A stretch of DNA of 53,453 nucleotides from Algoriphagus algorifonticola (GCF_007655305.1 NZ_VLOG01000019.1:110467-163919); one strand, 5' to 3'; positions 18,012 to 27,105 are shown, counted from the first letter of the stretch. Made by a program: numbers and translations. Notes: generated by a model not told the origin, from the sequence alone.

Positions 18012-18449
18012 ATGGAGATTTTGTTACGCTACCTTCATTTTGTTTCCATATTTGCTTTAGCAGGAACATTGATCGCTGAGTTTTTTTTGATAGAAAAATC
18101 ATTAAACAGAAAGCAAATTCAAGTTTTAGGAAAAATCGATGGACTTTACGGTATTTCGGCTCTAACGCTCCTTGCCGTCGGCTTAACCCTCTGGCTTGGA
18201 GGATATGGGAAACCCACTGAGTTTTACAGCCAGAATCCTACCTTTCACTTGAAACTAGGTTTATTTATCGCAATTGGGCTAATATCTATTTATCCTACTG
18301 TTTTCTTTATCAAACAAGGAAAAGGACTTCCCGACCAAATTGTCAATATCCCTAAGTTGGTCAGGTGGTCCGTTTATACTGAATTAATCCTTTTAATTAT
18401 CATTCCCATTCTTGCTGGTTTGATGGCCAAGGGAATTAGAATATTATGA
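18012..18449 (+). CDS. DUF2214-like four-helix membrane protein
   Basis: The 145-residue protein has four hydrophobic segments (about 7-27, 49-65, 82-104 and 121-142) and starts with ILLRYLHFVSIFALAGTLIAEFFLIE, typical of the DUF2214 family of small integral membrane proteins of unknown role. The histidine in the first helix is conserved in the family as I recall it. It converges on the phosphofructokinase gene with only 3 nt between stop codons and no visible terminator, so the two transcripts may overlap. Confidence 0.75.
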   Translation: MEILLRYLHFVSIFALAGTLIAEFFLIEKSLNRKQIQVLGKIDGLYGISALTLLAVGLTLWLGGYGKPTEFYSQNPTFHLKLGLFIAIGLISIYPTVFFIKQGKGLPDQIVNIPKLVRWSVYTELILLIIIPILAGLMAKGIRIL

Positions 18450-18452
18450 CTT

Positions 18453-19544
18453 TCAGTCTCCAAAACTAATCCCTAATCCTTTCGCTGCCGCTACCAAAGT
18501 TCCCTTTGGATCTACATAATTGTATGCGGAAATTGCCTCCTTGATTGGTACTGAAGTATACTCATTATTCAACAGGACGATTAATTGCCCAAATTTTTTC
18601 TCCAAAACCAACTCAAAAGCTTTGACCCCAAAAACAGAAGCTATCACTCTATCAAAAGCAATAGGAGTTCCACCTCGCTGGGTATGACCTAGAACCGTCT
18701 CTCTGATATCTGCATCTATTCCGGCAGCCTTCAATTGTTCACTGAGGGTGTAGGCTACTCCACCCAAACGAACAGAAATCCTCCCCTCTTCTCCCTGACT
18801 GGAAGTAATTGAGCCTTCTTTGGCATGTGCTCCTTCGGCAATGACAATGTTCACAAATCCTCGCCCCTTATTATATCTGGACTCGATTTTCTCGACAACT
18901 TCATCAAGGTCATAGGGAACTTCAGGAATCAGGCAGATTTCAGCACCTCCTGCAATGGCAGTGTAAAGCGCAATCCAACCGGCATTTCTGCCCATCACTT
19001 CCATGATCATCACCCTATGATGACTGGCTGCAGTTGTTACTAACCTATCAAATGAATCTGTGGCTATCTGAACGGCAGTTTGGAAACCAAAAGTGAAATC
19101 AGTGGAAGACAAGTCATTATCGATGGTTTTAGGTACTCCGACTACTGGCATTCCTGCTTCATGCATAGCCTGAGATATTTCCTGTGAGCCATCACCTCCG
19201 ATATTGATTACTGCTTCAAACCCTTCAGCTTTTAATTTGGCCACCAAATCTGGAATCTTGTTAACCACCTTAATGCTTCCATCAGCTTGCTTTTCGGAGA
19301 ATCTGATAGGATTTCCCTTATTGGTAGTTCCTAGCATAGTCCCTCCCAAAACATGAATCCCCGCTGTATTTTTTTCATCTAATTTGATCAGCCTGGCAGG
19401 TTCTTCCATCAATCCATTAAATGCTTCAAAACTTCCCCAAACTTCCCATTCCCCTTCCTGTAACGCTCTTTTGGTGATGCCCCTAATAACTGCATTCAAT
19501 CCCGGACAATCACCTCCGCCAGTCGATATTAAAAGTTTCTTCAT
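18453..19544 (-). CDS. pfkA: 6-phosphofructokinase, probably ATP-dependent group III
   Basis: The 363-residue protein phosphorylates fructose 6-phosphate in glycolysis. It has GGGDCPGLNAVIRG at the N terminus, GGDGS (116-120) and PKTIDND (138-144) with catalytic D142. Gly119 favours ATP over pyrophosphate as donor, while Lys139 is typical of the pyrophosphate-type and group III clade; together they suggest an ATP-dependent group III enzyme. The ATG at 19544 opens directly on the conserved MKKLLISTGGGD; the frame continues upstream but without conserved residues. Allosteric behaviour cannot be read. Confidence 0.93.
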   Translation of the reverse strand: MKKLLISTGGGDCPGLNAVIRGITKRALQEGEWEVWGSFEAFNGLMEEPARLIKLDEKNTAGIHVLGGTMLGTTNKGNPIRFSEKQADGSIKVVNKIPDLVAKLKAEGFEAVINIGGDGSQEISQAMHEAGMPVVGVPKTIDNDLSSTDFTFGFQTAVQIATDSFDRLVTTAASHHRVMIMEVMGRNAGWIALYTAIAGGAEICLIPEVPYDLDEVVEKIESRYNKGRGFVNIVIAEGAHAKEGSITSSQGEEGRISVRLGGVAYTLSEQLKAAGIDADIRETVLGHTQRGGTPIAFDRVIASVFGVKAFELVLEKKFGQLIVLLNNEYTSVPIKEAISAYNYVDPKGTLVAAAKGLGISFGD

Positions 19545-19654
19545 AATGTGAATCTTGTAAAATATTGTGGAATATAATCGATAAATACCCGATATTAAAT
19601 CAAATATCCAAACAGCGATTAGGCTTTTCTTGTTAAACCCCACATACATTCGCC

Positions 19655-20395
19655 ATGAAAAAACTGACCATTCTTTTTCTCTTCTTTACAAGTATCGGAT
19701 TTGCCCAAGATATAATTCCTACAGAAAAAAACCCTGTAAAATTTACTCCTATCCTGCATGGTACGGTGGTATTGGAATATGAAAACTTAACAATCTATGT
19801 CGATCCTTACGGTGGCGCTGAGCGATTCTCCAATCAAAAAAAGGCAGATATAGTACTGATCACTGATATTCACGGAGACCACCATAATCAAGAAACATTG
19901 GATGGCTTAGATTTAAGTCAAACCATTATCATCACACCTTCTGCTGTGGCTGAAAAACTGCCAACCAATACATACAAGAGTGTGGAAGTTTTGGGGAATG
20001 GAGAGTCGAAAAGTCTTTTAGGGGTGGGAATTTCAGCCATACCCATGTACAACCTACCGGAAACTTCTGACTCTAGGCATCCAAAAGGACGTGGTAATGG
20101 ATATATTTTGAATCTCGGAGGAAAGAACTTTTACCTATCAGGAGATACAGAGGACATACCTGAAATGAGGTCCTTAAATAATATTGATGTTGCCTTTGTA
20201 TGCATGAATCTTCCTTACACCATGGATGTAGAACAGGCTGCAAGTGCAGTATCAGCATTCAAACCGGGAATAGTTTATCCCTATCATTACCGAGGAGGAA
20301 TTGGTTTGAGTGATGTAGAAAAATTTAAAACCTTGGTAAGTGGATCTACTCCAGAGGTAGAAGTTAGACTGAGAAACTGGTATCCGGAAAATTGA
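19655..20395 (+). CDS. Secreted metallo-beta-lactamase-fold hydrolase (UlaG-like)
   Basis: The 246-residue protein has a short signal peptide (cleavage near IGFAQ) and a metallo-beta-lactamase core: ILHGTVVLEYENLTIYVDPYGG, the metal motif ITDIHGDHHN, then YLSGDTED and YPYHYRGG. The layout matches UlaG-like proteins, which hydrolyse lactones or phosphodiesters or have unknown substrates. Signal peptide and fold suggest a periplasmic enzyme. It is divergent from pfkA and converges on the next gene, another MBL-fold protein of a different subfamily. Substrate unknown. Confidence 0.85.
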   Translation: MKKLTILFLFFTSIGFAQDIIPTEKNPVKFTPILHGTVVLEYENLTIYVDPYGGAERFSNQKKADIVLITDIHGDHHNQETLDGLDLSQTIIITPSAVAEKLPTNTYKSVEVLGNGESKSLLGVGISAIPMYNLPETSDSRHPKGRGNGYILNLGGKNFYLSGDTEDIPEMRSLNNIDVAFVCMNLPYTMDVEQAASAVSAFKPGIVYPYHYRGGIGLSDVEKFKTLVSGSTPEVEVRLRNWYPEN

Positions 20396-20416
20396 TTATA
20401 AACGATTGTAATAGCT

Positions 20417-21250
20417 TCAAAAAGAATAAGTATTGCCCTCCCTACACATCTCGATTTGAAAATCGAAAGTTTGATCTTTCAAATTACCCAAAAGAATCTC
20501 ATCTAATTGCTGATCGGTATTGGTGGGTTCATGATGAAATACAGCAAGTCTCTTCACCTTACACATTTGGGCAAATAATATAACGTCTTTTACAGCACTA
20601 TGTCCCCAACCTATTTTTTGGGGATACTCCTTGATAGTATATGACCCATCGTGAAAAAGTAAGTCTGCATTATTGGCTATTTCAAAGCCACTTGTCCATT
20701 CTGGATTATTAGGAAAATCAGCTGACCCAATTCTTAATTCGTGATCTGGAATGTAGGCAAAAATTGAATTTTCATATTGAATTCTATACGCGAGAGTCGG
20801 CCCAGGGTGGCATACGTATTCAGACTTAATTTTAAATCTTCCAAGTTCAAAATCAGTCATACTCAACTCATGAATAATCGGATGATTGGGCAGATCTCCA
20901 AGTCTCACCGGAAATAATGGAGCTGAAAAATACCTTCTCAATCGTTGCAACAAAGGATCTGTGCTGGAAGAAGGTCCCCATAAATGAACCTCAACCGTTG
21001 GATTGTATAATGGCAGAAAAAAACCCAGACCCATCGTATGATCTATGTGAAGATGAGTCAGTAAAATATGTATTTCCTTAATTTCAGGACTCAAAAATCT
21101 TCCAAGGCGTTGGATACCAGAGCCAGCATCCAAAATAATACAGGTATCCTTATCGTAGACCTGAACGCAGGATGTATTCCCTCCGTATTTATTATTTTCA
21201 GGCCCTGGAGAAGGAAGGGATCCTCGACAGCCCCAGACTTTGATATTCAT
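20417..21250 (-). CDS. Cytoplasmic MBL-fold metallo-hydrolase coupled to a PAS protein
   Basis: The 277-residue protein starts at the conserved MNIKVWGCRGSLPSPG (ATG 21250). It has the metal-binding HLHIDH motif, DAGSGIQRLG and downstream HPGPTLAYRI, FHDG and HHEP. The GCRGS-type N terminus is typical of MBL-fold proteins often labelled cyclic-nucleotide phosphodiesterase-like or found with signalling domains. There is no signal peptide. Its ATG overlaps the TGA of the PAS gene, so the two are translationally coupled and probably act as sensor and enzyme. Substrate unknown. Confidence 0.85.
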   Translation of the reverse strand: MNIKVWGCRGSLPSPGPENNKYGGNTSCVQVYDKDTCIILDAGSGIQRLGRFLSPEIKEIHILLTHLHIDHTMGLGFFLPLYNPTVEVHLWGPSSSTDPLLQRLRRYFSAPLFPVRLGDLPNHPIIHELSMTDFELGRFKIKSEYVCHPGPTLAYRIQYENSIFAYIPDHELRIGSADFPNNPEWTSGFEIANNADLLFHDGSYTIKEYPQKIGWGHSAVKDVILFAQMCKVKRLAVFHHEPTNTDQQLDEILLGNLKDQTFDFQIEMCREGNTYSF

Positions 21251-21642
21251 TGCATTTCGCTTTTCCAAAACATAGCCATAGCTCCTAGATACCGATCTGG
21301 CCTACCAATAATTGGAAATGCCGTCACCGTGATAAAAATCCTTTCACCGTTCAAATTATCTATATAAAAAGATCCATGGGCCGGTTCTTTGGATGTCAGG
21401 GTCTTTACGAGTGGTAGTCCTTCTGGAGGGAGCAGTTTGCCATCTTTATCTGTAGGAGTAAAAATTGTAGACCATTCCTCTACTCTCATTCCACCTGTCT
21501 CACCAAACCGAAGTCCGAAAATTTGTTCTGCAGGTTCATTGTAGAATAATAAATTACCCTCTGTGTCTACCAAAAAAGCTGGCATACTAAGACTATCGAC
21601 AAATTGTCTACCTAAGATTAATTCTAAGGCTTGTGCTGGCAT
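21247..21642 (-). CDS. Stand-alone PAS-domain protein
   Basis: The 131-residue protein is essentially one PAS domain: LSMPAFLVDTEGNLLFYNEPAEQIFG at residues 18-43, then a strand-rich second half with IFITVTAFPIIG. No kinase, cyclase or DNA-binding part is present. The stop codon overlaps the start of the MBL-fold gene (ATGA), implying the pair works together, possibly with the PAS domain sensing a ligand or redox state and controlling the hydrolase. That is inference from gene order. Confidence 0.8.
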   Translation of the reverse strand: MPAQALELILGRQFVDSLSMPAFLVDTEGNLLFYNEPAEQIFGLRFGETGGMRVEEWSTIFTPTDKDGKLLPPEGLPLVKTLTSKEPAHGSFYIDNLNGERIFITVTAFPIIGRPDRYLGAMAMFWKSEMQ

Positions 21643-21734
21643 GGTTCTTTTTTATTATATAACCTTCTAAAAAGTTAAGAAAAATCCTAATATAATTCGC
21701 TAAATTATTGAAAAACAATCGATTTTAAAGGGAA

Positions 21735-22184
21735 TTAATAGACATCCAAAATCTCATATTGCTTTTGATTGATAGAAAAAGTGTCTCCCTTTTTCTTTCC
21801 TTTCATGGCCTTATACAGTGGAGCCTGAACGGAGATACCGAAGATTTTACCACCATTTACATTCAACTCTTCAGCAGAAATCGAAACAAAAAAACTGAGA
21901 GAATCAGTAATTACTACCGCTCCAAGCTCAACTGTTTCACAAATCTTCTCATCAGAAATAGAATCCAAAACACCTAACTCCTGTTCCAAATGTTCAAGCT
22001 CCTGCTCATATCTGAGCAAGACCTGGTGGCGCTCTGAAGAACTTGAGTCACCTTGACTTGGAATAACATCCCGATCATAGATTTCACTCTTTAAATTGGA
22101 TATTTCTGTCTTAAAATCAGAAATAATCTGCTCTTGCTTGAGTTTACACGCTTCGAATATTTGAGCCTTGGGAATTCTCATCAT
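21735..22184 (-). CDS. GreA/GreB-like C-terminal domain protein
   Basis: The 149-residue protein has a helical N-terminal half (residues 5-75, charged, coiled-coil-like) and a C-terminal half resembling the GreA/GreB FKBP-like domain (VELGAVVITDSLSFFVSI, ISVQAPLYKAMKGKKKGDTFSI). GreA/B bind the RNA polymerase secondary channel and rescue backtracked complexes, using acidic residues at the coiled-coil tip. This shorter version may be a paralogue with a different effect, in the way Rnk or Gfh1 differ. Two adjacent ATG codons (22184 and 22181) could start it. Similar proteins in the phylum are often annotated vaguely. Confidence 0.7.
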   Translation of the reverse strand: MMRIPKAQIFEACKLKQEQIISDFKTEISNLKSEIYDRDVIPSQGDSSSSERHQVLLRYEQELEHLEQELGVLDSISDEKICETVELGAVVITDSLSFFVSISAEELNVNGGKIFGISVQAPLYKAMKGKKKGDTFSINQKQYEILDVY

Positions 22185-22321
22185 TTTGCCATTTGCTTCC
22201 CTAAGTATAAAACTAATTTTCTAAAATTTCTATGATTTGTATCAGCTTTTTCTTTGTATCCTCATGAAGAAATGTGAAAAAAATCACCAAGAATTAGAAT
22301 AAACCTTCTTTTTTTTGCTGT

Positions 22322-22729
22322 ATGAAAAACCTAGCTCTATTACTTCTCTTCATAACCAGCGTATTGGCCTGTACCCCAAAAGGAGAAAATCAATCCAATG
22401 AAGAAGCAGCAAATTCGGTTGTCTCACTGGACGAGAAAGAATTTTCTGAAAAGCTTTCCTCTGGAAAAGCACTTTTGGTAGATGTTAGAACTGCCGAGGA
22501 GATCGCGTCAGGTAAAATTCCCATTGCCATTTCCGTCAATTTTTATCGAACCGATTTTCAGGATGAAATTCTAAAACTCCCCAAGGAACAAGAAATCTTG
22601 ATTTATTGCAGCGCAGGAGTCAGGAGCTTGCAAGCTTCTGAGTTCTTGGCTAAAAATGGGTATAGCAAAATATACCATTTAGAAGGTGGTTTAGGCAACT
22701 GGGTTAGAAAGGGATACCCTTTTGAATGA
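22322..22729 (+). CDS. Rhodanese-like lipoprotein
   Basis: The 135-residue protein has a lipoprotein signal peptide ending SVLACTP (Cys17) and a single rhodanese domain. The domain shows LLVDVRTAEEIASGKI and the catalytic loop IYCSAGVRS with its active cysteine, which would carry persulfide. It probably transfers sulfur or detoxifies cyanide or sulfide in the periplasm. It converges on the PLP-enzyme gene with no gap: its stop codon ends at 22729 and the other gene ends at 22730. Confidence 0.9.
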   Translation: MKNLALLLLFITSVLACTPKGENQSNEEAANSVVSLDEKEFSEKLSSGKALLVDVRTAEEIASGKIPIAISVNFYRTDFQDEILKLPKEQEILIYCSAGVRSLQASEFLAKNGYSKIYHLEGGLGNWVRKGYPFE

Positions 22730-23854
22730 TTAAACCTTGGAAAAAGCATGATCCAAATCCTCCAGCAAATCATCGGTATGCTCTAAGCCTACAGAAATTC
22801 GAATCAAATTTGGAGGAGTTTTAGTATCTGGACCTTCTACAGCGGCTCTTCTTTCGATCAAACTCTCCACCCCTCCTAGACTGGTTGCATTTGCAAAAAG
22901 TTGAAGATGAGCAATGAATTGATCTGCCGTTTGGGCATCTCCTTTAATTTGAAAAGAAACAATTCCTCCAAACCCGCTCATTTGGCCTGCTGCCACCTCA
23001 TGTCCCGGATGAGATTTCAATCCCGGATAATGTACTTTTTCTACTTTTGGGTGAACGCTTAAATACTCTGCCAGAATCATGGCATGCTCAGCATGACCTT
23101 TCATCCTGTAGGCAAGAGTCCTGATGCTACGACACAACCAATAACAATCCATCGCGGAAGGAACTGCTCCTCCTACCTTCTGCACGGTTTTGATTTTCTC
23201 CCAAAAATCATTTTTACTTTTAGTCACCAAGGCTCCACCTAAAATATCGCTATGCCCCCCAAAATACTTTGTACTGCTATGCATGACCATATCTGCACCC
23301 AGCAATATTGGGTTTTGAAAAACCGGCGTTGCAAAAGTATTATCGCAAACCAAAAGCGCATTCTGAGCTTTTGCTAGCTCGGAGATTTTCCTGATGTCTG
23401 TGACTTTCAACAAGGGATTGGAAGGAGTCTCAACCCAAAATAGTTTAGTGTTAGGCCGAATTGCTTTTTTCACTTCTTCAAGATTGGACATGTCTACAAA
23501 GCTTACCTCATGTACTCCCTTGAATAACATGGTCATGGAATTATGAAGTCCATGATACATGTCATCAGGAGCTACAATGTGAGAACCCGGTTCCAATGCC
23601 TGAAAAACAGCGGTTCCTGCAGCATTCCCTGAGGAAAAAGCAGCTGCATCTTCTCCCCTTTCCAAAACAGCAATTACTTGCTCCAAGGACTGCCTATTGG
23701 GATTATTTGCTCTAGTATAAAGCATTTCACCCTCTCCGTGATGGAAAGTAGTACTCAGTGTAATGGGCTGAACAACCGGATTATTTTTATCCGAATTGGT
23801 ATTTCCTTTATGTATGGCGAGGGTTTCGAATTTCATGTCAAAAGTATTTGCCAT
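22730..23854 (-). CDS. Cys/Met-metabolism PLP enzyme (cystathionine gamma-synthase/lyase type)
   Basis: The 374-residue enzyme has the trans-sulfuration fold-type I signature: YTRANNPNRQSLE near the N terminus, the FSSGNAAG phosphate-binding loop, CDNTFATP, and SSTKYFGGHSDILGG with PLP-binding K196. It probably forms or cleaves cystathionine or a related thioether; gamma-synthase, gamma-lyase and O-acetylhomoserine sulfhydrylase cannot be separated by eye. The start may be the ATG at 23854 or at 23836 (MKFETLAIHKG); the latter lies 2 nt after a TACTTTTG element and starts at the usual family beginning. Confidence 0.9.
   Translation of the reverse strand: MANTFDMKFETLAIHKGNTNSDKNNPVVQPITLSTTFHHGEGEMLYTRANNPNRQSLEQVIAVLERGEDAAAFSSGNAAGTAVFQALEPGSHIVAPDDMYHGLHNSMTMLFKGVHEVSFVDMSNLEEVKKAIRPNTKLFWVETPSNPLLKVTDIRKISELAKAQNALLVCDNTFATPVFQNPILLGADMVMHSSTKYFGGHSDILGGALVTKSKNDFWEKIKTVQKVGGAVPSAMDCYWLCRSIRTLAYRMKGHAEHAMILAEYLSVHPKVEKVHYPGLKSHPGHEVAAGQMSGFGGIVSFQIKGDAQTADQFIAHLQLFANATSLGGVESLIERRAAVEGPDTKTPPNLIRISVGLEHTDDLLEDLDHAFSKV
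23839..23846 (-). promoter_or_regulatory. Possible -7 element before the alternative PLP-enzyme start
   Basis: The minus strand reads TACTTTTG, matching TAnnTTTG, 2 nt before the in-frame ATG at 23836. If active it would make a leaderless mRNA starting at the second ATG and exclude the longer start at 23854. No -33 TTG is seen at the correct spacing, so support is modest. Confidence 0.35.
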
Positions 23855-23904
23855 GAAATTAAGAAATGAAAATAGATTTCAATTCATTCCAAAATTTTAA
23901 ACCC

Positions 23905-23938
23905 ATAAAAAAACCCTGAGAATTTAAATCCTCAGGGT
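23905..23938 (-). terminator. Intrinsic terminator of the DUF4293 gene
   Basis: An 8-bp stem (23913-23920 with 23931-23938, 10-nt loop) is followed on the minus strand by a run of T residues. It sits 6 nt after the DUF4293 stop codon. Confidence 0.8.
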
Positions 23939-23943
23939 ATCTT

Positions 23944-24426
23944 TTATCTGATTCTATCAACTGACCTGACCAGAGCCTCATCTTTTCTAATAAACCGATT
24001 GGCTAGCATATTAAAGACCATTGCAGCCAAAATAACCCAAAAACCTAACTGATAGCTGCCTGATTCTACTGCATTGATTGCTGAGTTGATTCCATTAGTA
24101 GTAAGAAACACGGCAACAACCAAACCTACCATAATCAAACTATTGATCATATTAAACATCATCTGACGGGTTCGATTCTTGTACTGAAAAATTGAAATCA
24201 AAGCTAATAAACCGGCAAATGAAGCTAATGTGGCAATATACCATTTGGAAGAGGATTGAATCACTTCTCCGCTAGAATCCACATTATTCAACATAAAGGC
24301 AGTTAACTCCCAAGAATCTCCAGTACCTGAGCCAGTTTGGCTTTGTACCCAAAGAGTTGAACCAATAGTCACTCCCATACAGATGACTACCAAGAAAAGA
24401 AATATGGTTTGAACGCGCTGAATCAT
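23944..24426 (-). CDS. DUF4293 family four-helix membrane protein
   Basis: The 160-residue protein starts MIQRVQTIFLFLVVICMG and has four membrane segments (about 7-27, 64-82, 90-112 and 125-147). This N terminus and layout are those of DUF4293, a Bacteroidota-restricted integral membrane family of unknown role. It is divergent from truA, which starts about 100 nt away, and has its own terminator. Family assignment rests on remembered features. Confidence 0.75.
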   Translation of the reverse strand: MIQRVQTIFLFLVVICMGVTIGSTLWVQSQTGSGTGDSWELTAFMLNNVDSSGEVIQSSSKWYIATLASFAGLLALISIFQYKNRTRQMMFNMINSLIMVGLVVAVFLTTNGINSAINAVESGSYQLGFWVILAAMVFNMLANRFIRKDEALVRSVDRIR

Positions 24427-24514
24427 TTTTCTATAATTTTTGGCAAAGAAAAGCCCAAATCCCCGCTTTCACAAGGAAAGCCTTATGGAAGCTATCGGAA
24501 TCAGGCAGGAATTG

Positions 24515-24522
24515 TATCTTTG
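24515..24522 (+). promoter_or_regulatory. Bacteroidota -7 promoter element before truA
   Basis: TATCTTTG exactly matches TAnnTTTG and is 6 nt upstream of the truA ATG at 24529. The expected transcription start would fall at or beside the start codon. A correctly spaced -33 TTG is not evident. Confidence 0.5.
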
Positions 24523-24528
24523 CGCCTT

Positions 24529-25287
24529 ATGAGCAGGATTCAGCGATATTTTCTGGAATTGAGTTACCACGGAGGTCCTTTTCATGGTTGGCAGATTCAA
24601 CAAAACGCCTTTACGGTGCAGGAATCCATCGAGTCTGCCCTGAGCACCTATTTTAAAACACCCTTGACTATCATGGGAAGCGGAAGAACTGACACCGGTG
24701 TTCATGCCAGCATGCAAGTTTGTCACGTGGACATTCCTCAGGAATTTGACCGGGAAAAGTTACTGAAAGGGCTCAATGGAATTCTCCCTAAGGAAATTGC
24801 CATTCATTCGATTAGAAAGGTTACAGATGATGCACATGCCCGCTTCGACGCGATAGAAAGATCTTATGTTTACCGGATGATTTTCAGAAAAAGCCCATTT
24901 TTAGATGAGTTTGCCTGGACTTCTTTTTTCACTCCTGATCTCCAGAAAATGAATGATGCGGCTTTAATTTTACTGAATCATGAGGACTTCGAATGTTTCA
25001 GTAAAGTCCATACTCAAGTCAATCATTTCAGATGTCAAATAAAACAAGCCCACTGGGAACAAAAAGATGGGGAATTGTTATTCCATATAACCGCTAATCG
25101 TTTTTTACGTGGCATGGTACGGGCGATTGTCGGAACTTTAGTGGATATAGGTTTGGGAAAAAAGCCAGTGGAATCAATGGATGAAATAATTAAATCCAAA
25201 GATCGAAACAAAGCTGGAAAAGCTGCTCCGGCAAAGGGGCTATTCCTGAGCAAAATCGTATATCCGGAAAATATTTACTTAGATTAG
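24529..25287 (+). CDS. truA: tRNA pseudouridine(38-40) synthase
   Basis: The 252-residue enzyme isomerises uridines 38-40 in the tRNA anticodon arm. It has LELSYHGGPFHGWQIQ, the catalytic GSGRTDTGVHA with the essential aspartate, RSYVYRM and NRFLRGMVRAIVGTL. The ATG at 24529 is chosen because conserved sequence begins directly there (MSRIQRYFLELSYHG). The open frame extends upstream to 24409 but would overlap the divergent DUF4293 gene and lacks conservation. A -7 promoter element precedes it. The ABC exporter gene follows after 6 nt. Confidence 0.96.
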   Translation: MSRIQRYFLELSYHGGPFHGWQIQQNAFTVQESIESALSTYFKTPLTIMGSGRTDTGVHASMQVCHVDIPQEFDREKLLKGLNGILPKEIAIHSIRKVTDDAHARFDAIERSYVYRMIFRKSPFLDEFAWTSFFTPDLQKMNDAALILLNHEDFECFSKVHTQVNHFRCQIKQAHWEQKDGELLFHITANRFLRGMVRAIVGTLVDIGLGKKPVESMDEIIKSKDRNKAGKAAPAKGLFLSKIVYPENIYLD

Positions 25288-25293
25288 CATACC

Positions 25294-27066
25294 TTGAGCT
25301 TACAGAAAGAAAAAGAATCATCCGGCGAAATAGTCGACACCAAAGTACTGAGGCAGCTTTATCAATACGTAAAGCCTTATAAGGCCCAATTCTATTTTTT
25401 GGTATTCTTAACTATTACTTTGGCTCTTTTGGCCCCAACAAGGCCCTACTTTATTCAGGTTGCCATCGATGACTATGTTGCAATTGGAGATAGTCAGGGA
25501 CTGATTCGAATGATCTACATTCTAGTGGGTCTTATGATTTTACAAGCCATAGTTCAATGGGCTCACACCTATTATTCAGGCTGGATTGGTCAAGTGATCA
25601 TCAGGGATTTAAGGGTTCGACTCTATAATCACCTGTTAAAATTAAAATTGAAATTCTTTGATACTACTCCTATCGGTAGATTGGTTACTAGAAATATCTC
25701 CGATATCGAAACGCTGGCAGATGTATTCAGCGAGGGCCTTGCTGCTATTATTGGTGATCTTCTCCAGTTGGTAACCATTTTAGGAGTGATGTTCTACATC
25801 GACTGGAAGCTTACTTTAGTCAGTTTATGTACGCTGCCATTGATGATCATTTCGACCTACATTTTCAAAGAGAAAATCAAGGTGACTTTCAATGATGTAA
25901 GGAATGCTGTTTCTAACCTCAACTCATTTCTTCAGGAGCATATCACCGGGATGAACATCGTGCAGATTTTCAATCGGGAAGATAGAGAGTTTGAAAAATT
26001 CAAAGAAATAAATCGAGAGCATAGAAGAGCGCATATTCGATCAGTTCTTTACTATTCCATTTATTTCCCGGTTGCTGAAATCATCCAAGCTATCGGTATT
26101 GGATTAGTGGTATGGTATGGGGCTGTGGGAGTTTTGGGCATGGAACTCCAAATAGGCGTTTTGATTTCCTTTATCATGTATTTGCAGCTTTTCTTCCGTC
26201 CAATTCGGATGATTGCTGATCGATTCAACACACTTCAAATGGGCGTGGTGAGCTCTTCCAGAATTTTCAAATTGCTGGATAGCAAGGAACATATTGCAAA
26301 TGAAGGAAATTTCAATCCTGAAAAAGTCAAAGGAGATATTCAAGTCAAAGATCTTTGGTTTGCTTATGTTGATGAAGATTATGTATTGAAAAATATCAAT
26401 TTCGAAGTAAAACCGGGACAAACAGTAGCACTGGTCGGAGCTACAGGGGCCGGGAAATCTTCAATAATCAATTTGCTTTCCCGCTTTTATGAAATCAACA
26501 AAGGCTCCATCACCATCGATGGTACGGACATTAGGGAGTTTGAATTAAGCACCTTACGAAAACACATTGGGGTTGTATTACAGGACGTGTTCCTTTTTTC
26601 CAATACCATTTACTACAACATCACCTTAGGCAATCCCAATATCAGTAGAGAGCAAGTAATGGAGGCGGCTGAAATGGTTGGGGCAAAGAAATTTATTGAG
26701 CGCCTTCCAGGAGGTTTGGATTACAATGTAATGGAAAGAGGTGCGACTTTATCAGTTGGACAGCGTCAGCTGATATCCTTTGTCAGAGCGATGGTATATA
26801 ATCCTGAAATTATCATCTTGGATGAGGCGACATCTTCTGTAGATACTGAGACAGAAGAACTTATTCAGGAGTCTATAGAGAGGATGATGAAAGGGAGAAC
26901 CTCCATAGTCATTGCTCACAGGCTTTCCACTATTCAAAAAGCAGATAAAATTATCGTCTTGCATAAAGGTGAAATAGTAGAGCAGGGAACGCACGATTCT
27001 TTACTGAATCAGGGTGGCTATTATACCCAATTGCATCAAATGCAATTGAAAACGATGGCTATTTAG
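25294..27066 (+). CDS. ABC exporter half-transporter (multidrug type)
   Basis: The 590-residue protein has a six-helix exporter domain (about 25-320) and an ATPase domain with Walker A GATGAGKSS (about 382-390), signature LSVGQRQL (about 485), Walker B IIILDEATSSVD and IAHRLST. The signature has Val for the usual second-position Gly, a common variant in this subgroup. A TTG at 25294, 6 nt after truA, is the only plausible start near the conserved N terminus; no upstream ATG is in frame. Compared with the exporter at 12128 it looks like a multidrug type. Substrate unknown. Confidence 0.85.
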   Translation: MSLQKEKESSGEIVDTKVLRQLYQYVKPYKAQFYFLVFLTITLALLAPTRPYFIQVAIDDYVAIGDSQGLIRMIYILVGLMILQAIVQWAHTYYSGWIGQVIIRDLRVRLYNHLLKLKLKFFDTTPIGRLVTRNISDIETLADVFSEGLAAIIGDLLQLVTILGVMFYIDWKLTLVSLCTLPLMIISTYIFKEKIKVTFNDVRNAVSNLNSFLQEHITGMNIVQIFNREDREFEKFKEINREHRRAHIRSVLYYSIYFPVAEIIQAIGIGLVVWYGAVGVLGMELQIGVLISFIMYLQLFFRPIRMIADRFNTLQMGVVSSSRIFKLLDSKEHIANEGNFNPEKVKGDIQVKDLWFAYVDEDYVLKNINFEVKPGQTVALVGATGAGKSSIINLLSRFYEINKGSITIDGTDIREFELSTLRKHIGVVLQDVFLFSNTIYYNITLGNPNISREQVMEAAEMVGAKKFIERLPGGLDYNVMERGATLSVGQRQLISFVRAMVYNPEIIILDEATSSVDTETEELIQESIERMMKGRTSIVIAHRLSTIQKADKIIVLHKGEIVEQGTHDSLLNQGGYYTQLHQMQLKTMAI

Positions 27067-27105
27067 CCCGAATTTTGCTTAGAAGTTCAAAAACCAACTA
27101 TTATC

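Noticed and set aside
25294..25296. Missing start codon (frameshift) in the second ABC exporter
   Set aside because: A TTG start at the right place gives a normal full-length protein, and all ATPase motifs are in frame.
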